DNA of 64,000 nt from Candidatus Eiseniibacteriota bacterium (GTDB taxonomy: Bacteria; Eisenbacteria; RBG-16-71-46; CAIMUX01): the NCBI GenBank assembly GCA_016712505.1, contig JADJQY010000042.1, positions 62,001 through 126,000 on the forward strand, in the 5' to 3' direction. The notes below the pieces were generated by a model that saw only the letters and a program-made list of their open reading frames with translations, made no database searches and was not told where the DNA came from. Both the position numbers and the translations under genes were made by a program. Numbering within the stretch: the stretch's first letter is position 1; every line of letters starts with the position of its first letter. Positions 63,134 through 64,000 of the stretch are shown piece by piece.

Positions 63134-63730
63134 TCAGGGCTGAAAGCGGTGCTTGATCTCTCCCCAGCTCACATCGTCGACCACCGTGCTGGTGTCCCCG
63201 CAGGCAGAGTGGGACCAGACCATCAGACAGCCGTCACCGATTCCGCAAATGGTCGCGCAGTACGGGTCGATCAGGCCCACGACATGAACGGTGTCGCCCG
63301 CCGCGTAGCCGTGAGATCCGGTGAGAACGGACCCATATTCGGCCGACTTCCAGAGCCAGCAGTCCGCTTCCTTGTACGGGCCTTCGAGCACTCCGCACCC
63401 GAGGTCGATGGGCGTGCAGTCCGTGATCTCGAAGTCGACGATGCAGCGCGTGTACATGTAGTTCCGGCACTCCACCGAGCAGGCATCGGCACTGCCCACC
63501 ACGTGCCCCAGGAAGTCGTGCACCGAGTCGGGAACCGCGCCTGCCTCGATGACGTGCTCTCGGTACTTGCCGTTCAGAGAGGCGAAGACGAAACAGTCCC
63601 CCCGGCGCTCGATCCACCCGCAGTGGTCCACCGGGTAGCCCCCGGCGAGCGCGGCATCGGTGCGCACATCGCTGCGGAGGCCCCAGATGAGCAGCGCCGC
63701 CACGGACACGAAAGCAGCGCGTCTAGTCAT
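63134..63730 (-). CDS. Cysteine-rich secreted hypothetical protein
   Basis: A 198-residue protein with a signal peptide (AAFVSVAALLIWGLRSDV). The mature part has a dozen Cys (HCGWIERRGDCF, CSVECRNYMYTRC, DCTPIDLGCGVLEGPYKEADC, CATICGIGDGC), suggesting several disulfides in a compact secreted domain. ATG at 63730 has GGAGGT seven bases upstream; an in-frame GTG at 63739 has a worse context. No family recognised. Confidence 0.75.
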   Translation of the reverse strand: MTRRAAFVSVAALLIWGLRSDVRTDAALAGGYPVDHCGWIERRGDCFVFASLNGKYREHVIEAGAVPDSVHDFLGHVVGSADACSVECRNYMYTRCIVDFEITDCTPIDLGCGVLEGPYKEADCWLWKSAEYGSVLTGSHGYAAGDTVHVVGLIDPYCATICGIGDGCLMVWSHSACGDTSTVVDDVSWGEIKHRFQP

Positions 63731-63833
63731 ACTCCGCACCTCCGATCGGTCGTTGCACGACCCGTCTCTGTCTCCAGTGGGAGCATGGCTCTTCGTGGAC
63801 TCTCCCCTCTCGCCGACGTGGTAACCGCCTCCT

Positions 63834-64000
63834 CTAGAGATTCACCAGCCTCGCGCTCACATCCCACAAGCGCTGAGCCAGGGCATCGTCGTGGGTGCGC
63901 GGGTTCGGCGATCGCATCGGCCAACCGCCGCGTCGATCCGCCTTCTGGCGATAGAGAATGCTGCACTGGCTGAAGTAAGCCCCGCTGTGGGTGGGAGCCT
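63834..64000 (-). CDS. C-terminal end of a short-chain dehydrogenase (5' end outside window)
   Basis: Minus-strand frame open from the window edge to TAG at 63836-63834. The last 54 residues (GAYFSQCSILYRQKADRRGG, then DDALAQRLWDVSARLVNL) fit the C-terminus of the retinol-dehydrogenase/protochlorophyllide-reductase-like short-chain dehydrogenases, in which a SGxYF strand precedes the final ALAxRLWxxSxxLV helix. The cofactor and active-site regions lie outside the window. Confidence 0.65.
   Translation of the reverse strand, partial: APTHSGAYFSQCSILYRQKADRRGGWPMRSPNPRTHDDALAQRLWDVSARLVNL

Noticed and set aside
63727..63966. 79-codon minus-strand ORF near the window end
   Set aside because: The neighbouring frame gives the recognisable end of a short-chain dehydrogenase over the same bases.

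Overview
The window is a GC-rich (mostly 65-70 %), densely packed bacterial chromosome segment. No rRNA, tRNA, CRISPR array, prophage or intact transposon was seen. Lipoproteins with OmpA domains, a multihaem protein ending in a FlgD-like sorting/Ig domain, WD40/PD40-propeller peptidases, DUF6754 operons and numerous sigma-54 and phosphorelay regulators suggest a Gram-negative member of the FCB/Eisenbacteria-like uncultured lineages. That taxonomic call is inference from gene style, not from a marker gene.

Layout. 1-9.4 kb: end of a secreted protein, a coupled pair of OmpA lipoproteins, then a minus-strand run of hydrolase, acetyltransferase, lipoprotein and two tandem S9 peptidases, and a second acetyltransferase. 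9.5-16.4 kb: SulP transporter, TPR protein coupled to a hybrid histidine kinase, beta-lactamase-fold lipoprotein. 16.5-22.2 kb: an Fe-S protein and a block of three paralogous ATP-grasp enzymes with a STAS protein, a lipoprotein and a YkvA-like membrane protein. 22.2-30.1 kb: an unrecognised 539-residue protein, a propeller-amidohydrolase, and a GAF-GAF hybrid kinase with HPt.

30.1-36.2 kb is the most unusual stretch: a leaderless-looking promoter starts a one-direction block coding for an S51/cyanophycinase-like protein, an enterochelin-esterase-like hydrolase, a 70-residue peptide with a strong ribosome site and a Ser/Glu-rich tail, a LpxL-like acyltransferase with a possible PqqD-like C-terminal domain, a distinct ATP-grasp ligase and a second esterase. 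It ends in a strong hairpin. I read it as a possible ribosomally made peptide modification system, not matched to a class I know.

36.5-49.4 kb: receiver protein with a good sigma-54 promoter, an NtrC-type regulator and its kinase, an operon for glycolate oxidation (aminotransferase, GlcD, GlcE, GlcF), a SLOG/LOG-like protein, a GCS2 ligase fused to CBS domains, an aspartoacylase-like hydrolase and a STAS protein.

49.5-60.2 kb contains the same four-gene membrane operon twice (DUF6754 protein, polytopic protein, two-anchor protein, polytopic protein). Between the copies lie a shrunken AAA/DUF4143 ATPase gene with palindromic operators, a XylR-like regulator lacking the GAFTGA loop, and a membrane glycosyltransferase-like gene interrupted by a 96-base poly-G tract. 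60.4-64 kb: six-haem secreted protein, a cysteine-rich secreted protein and the end of a short-chain dehydrogenase.

Promoters with a -35 TTGnnn, exactly 17 bases, and a -10 TAnnnT recur. At 30130, 46098 and 49581 the start codon falls at or within about three bases of the expected transcription start.
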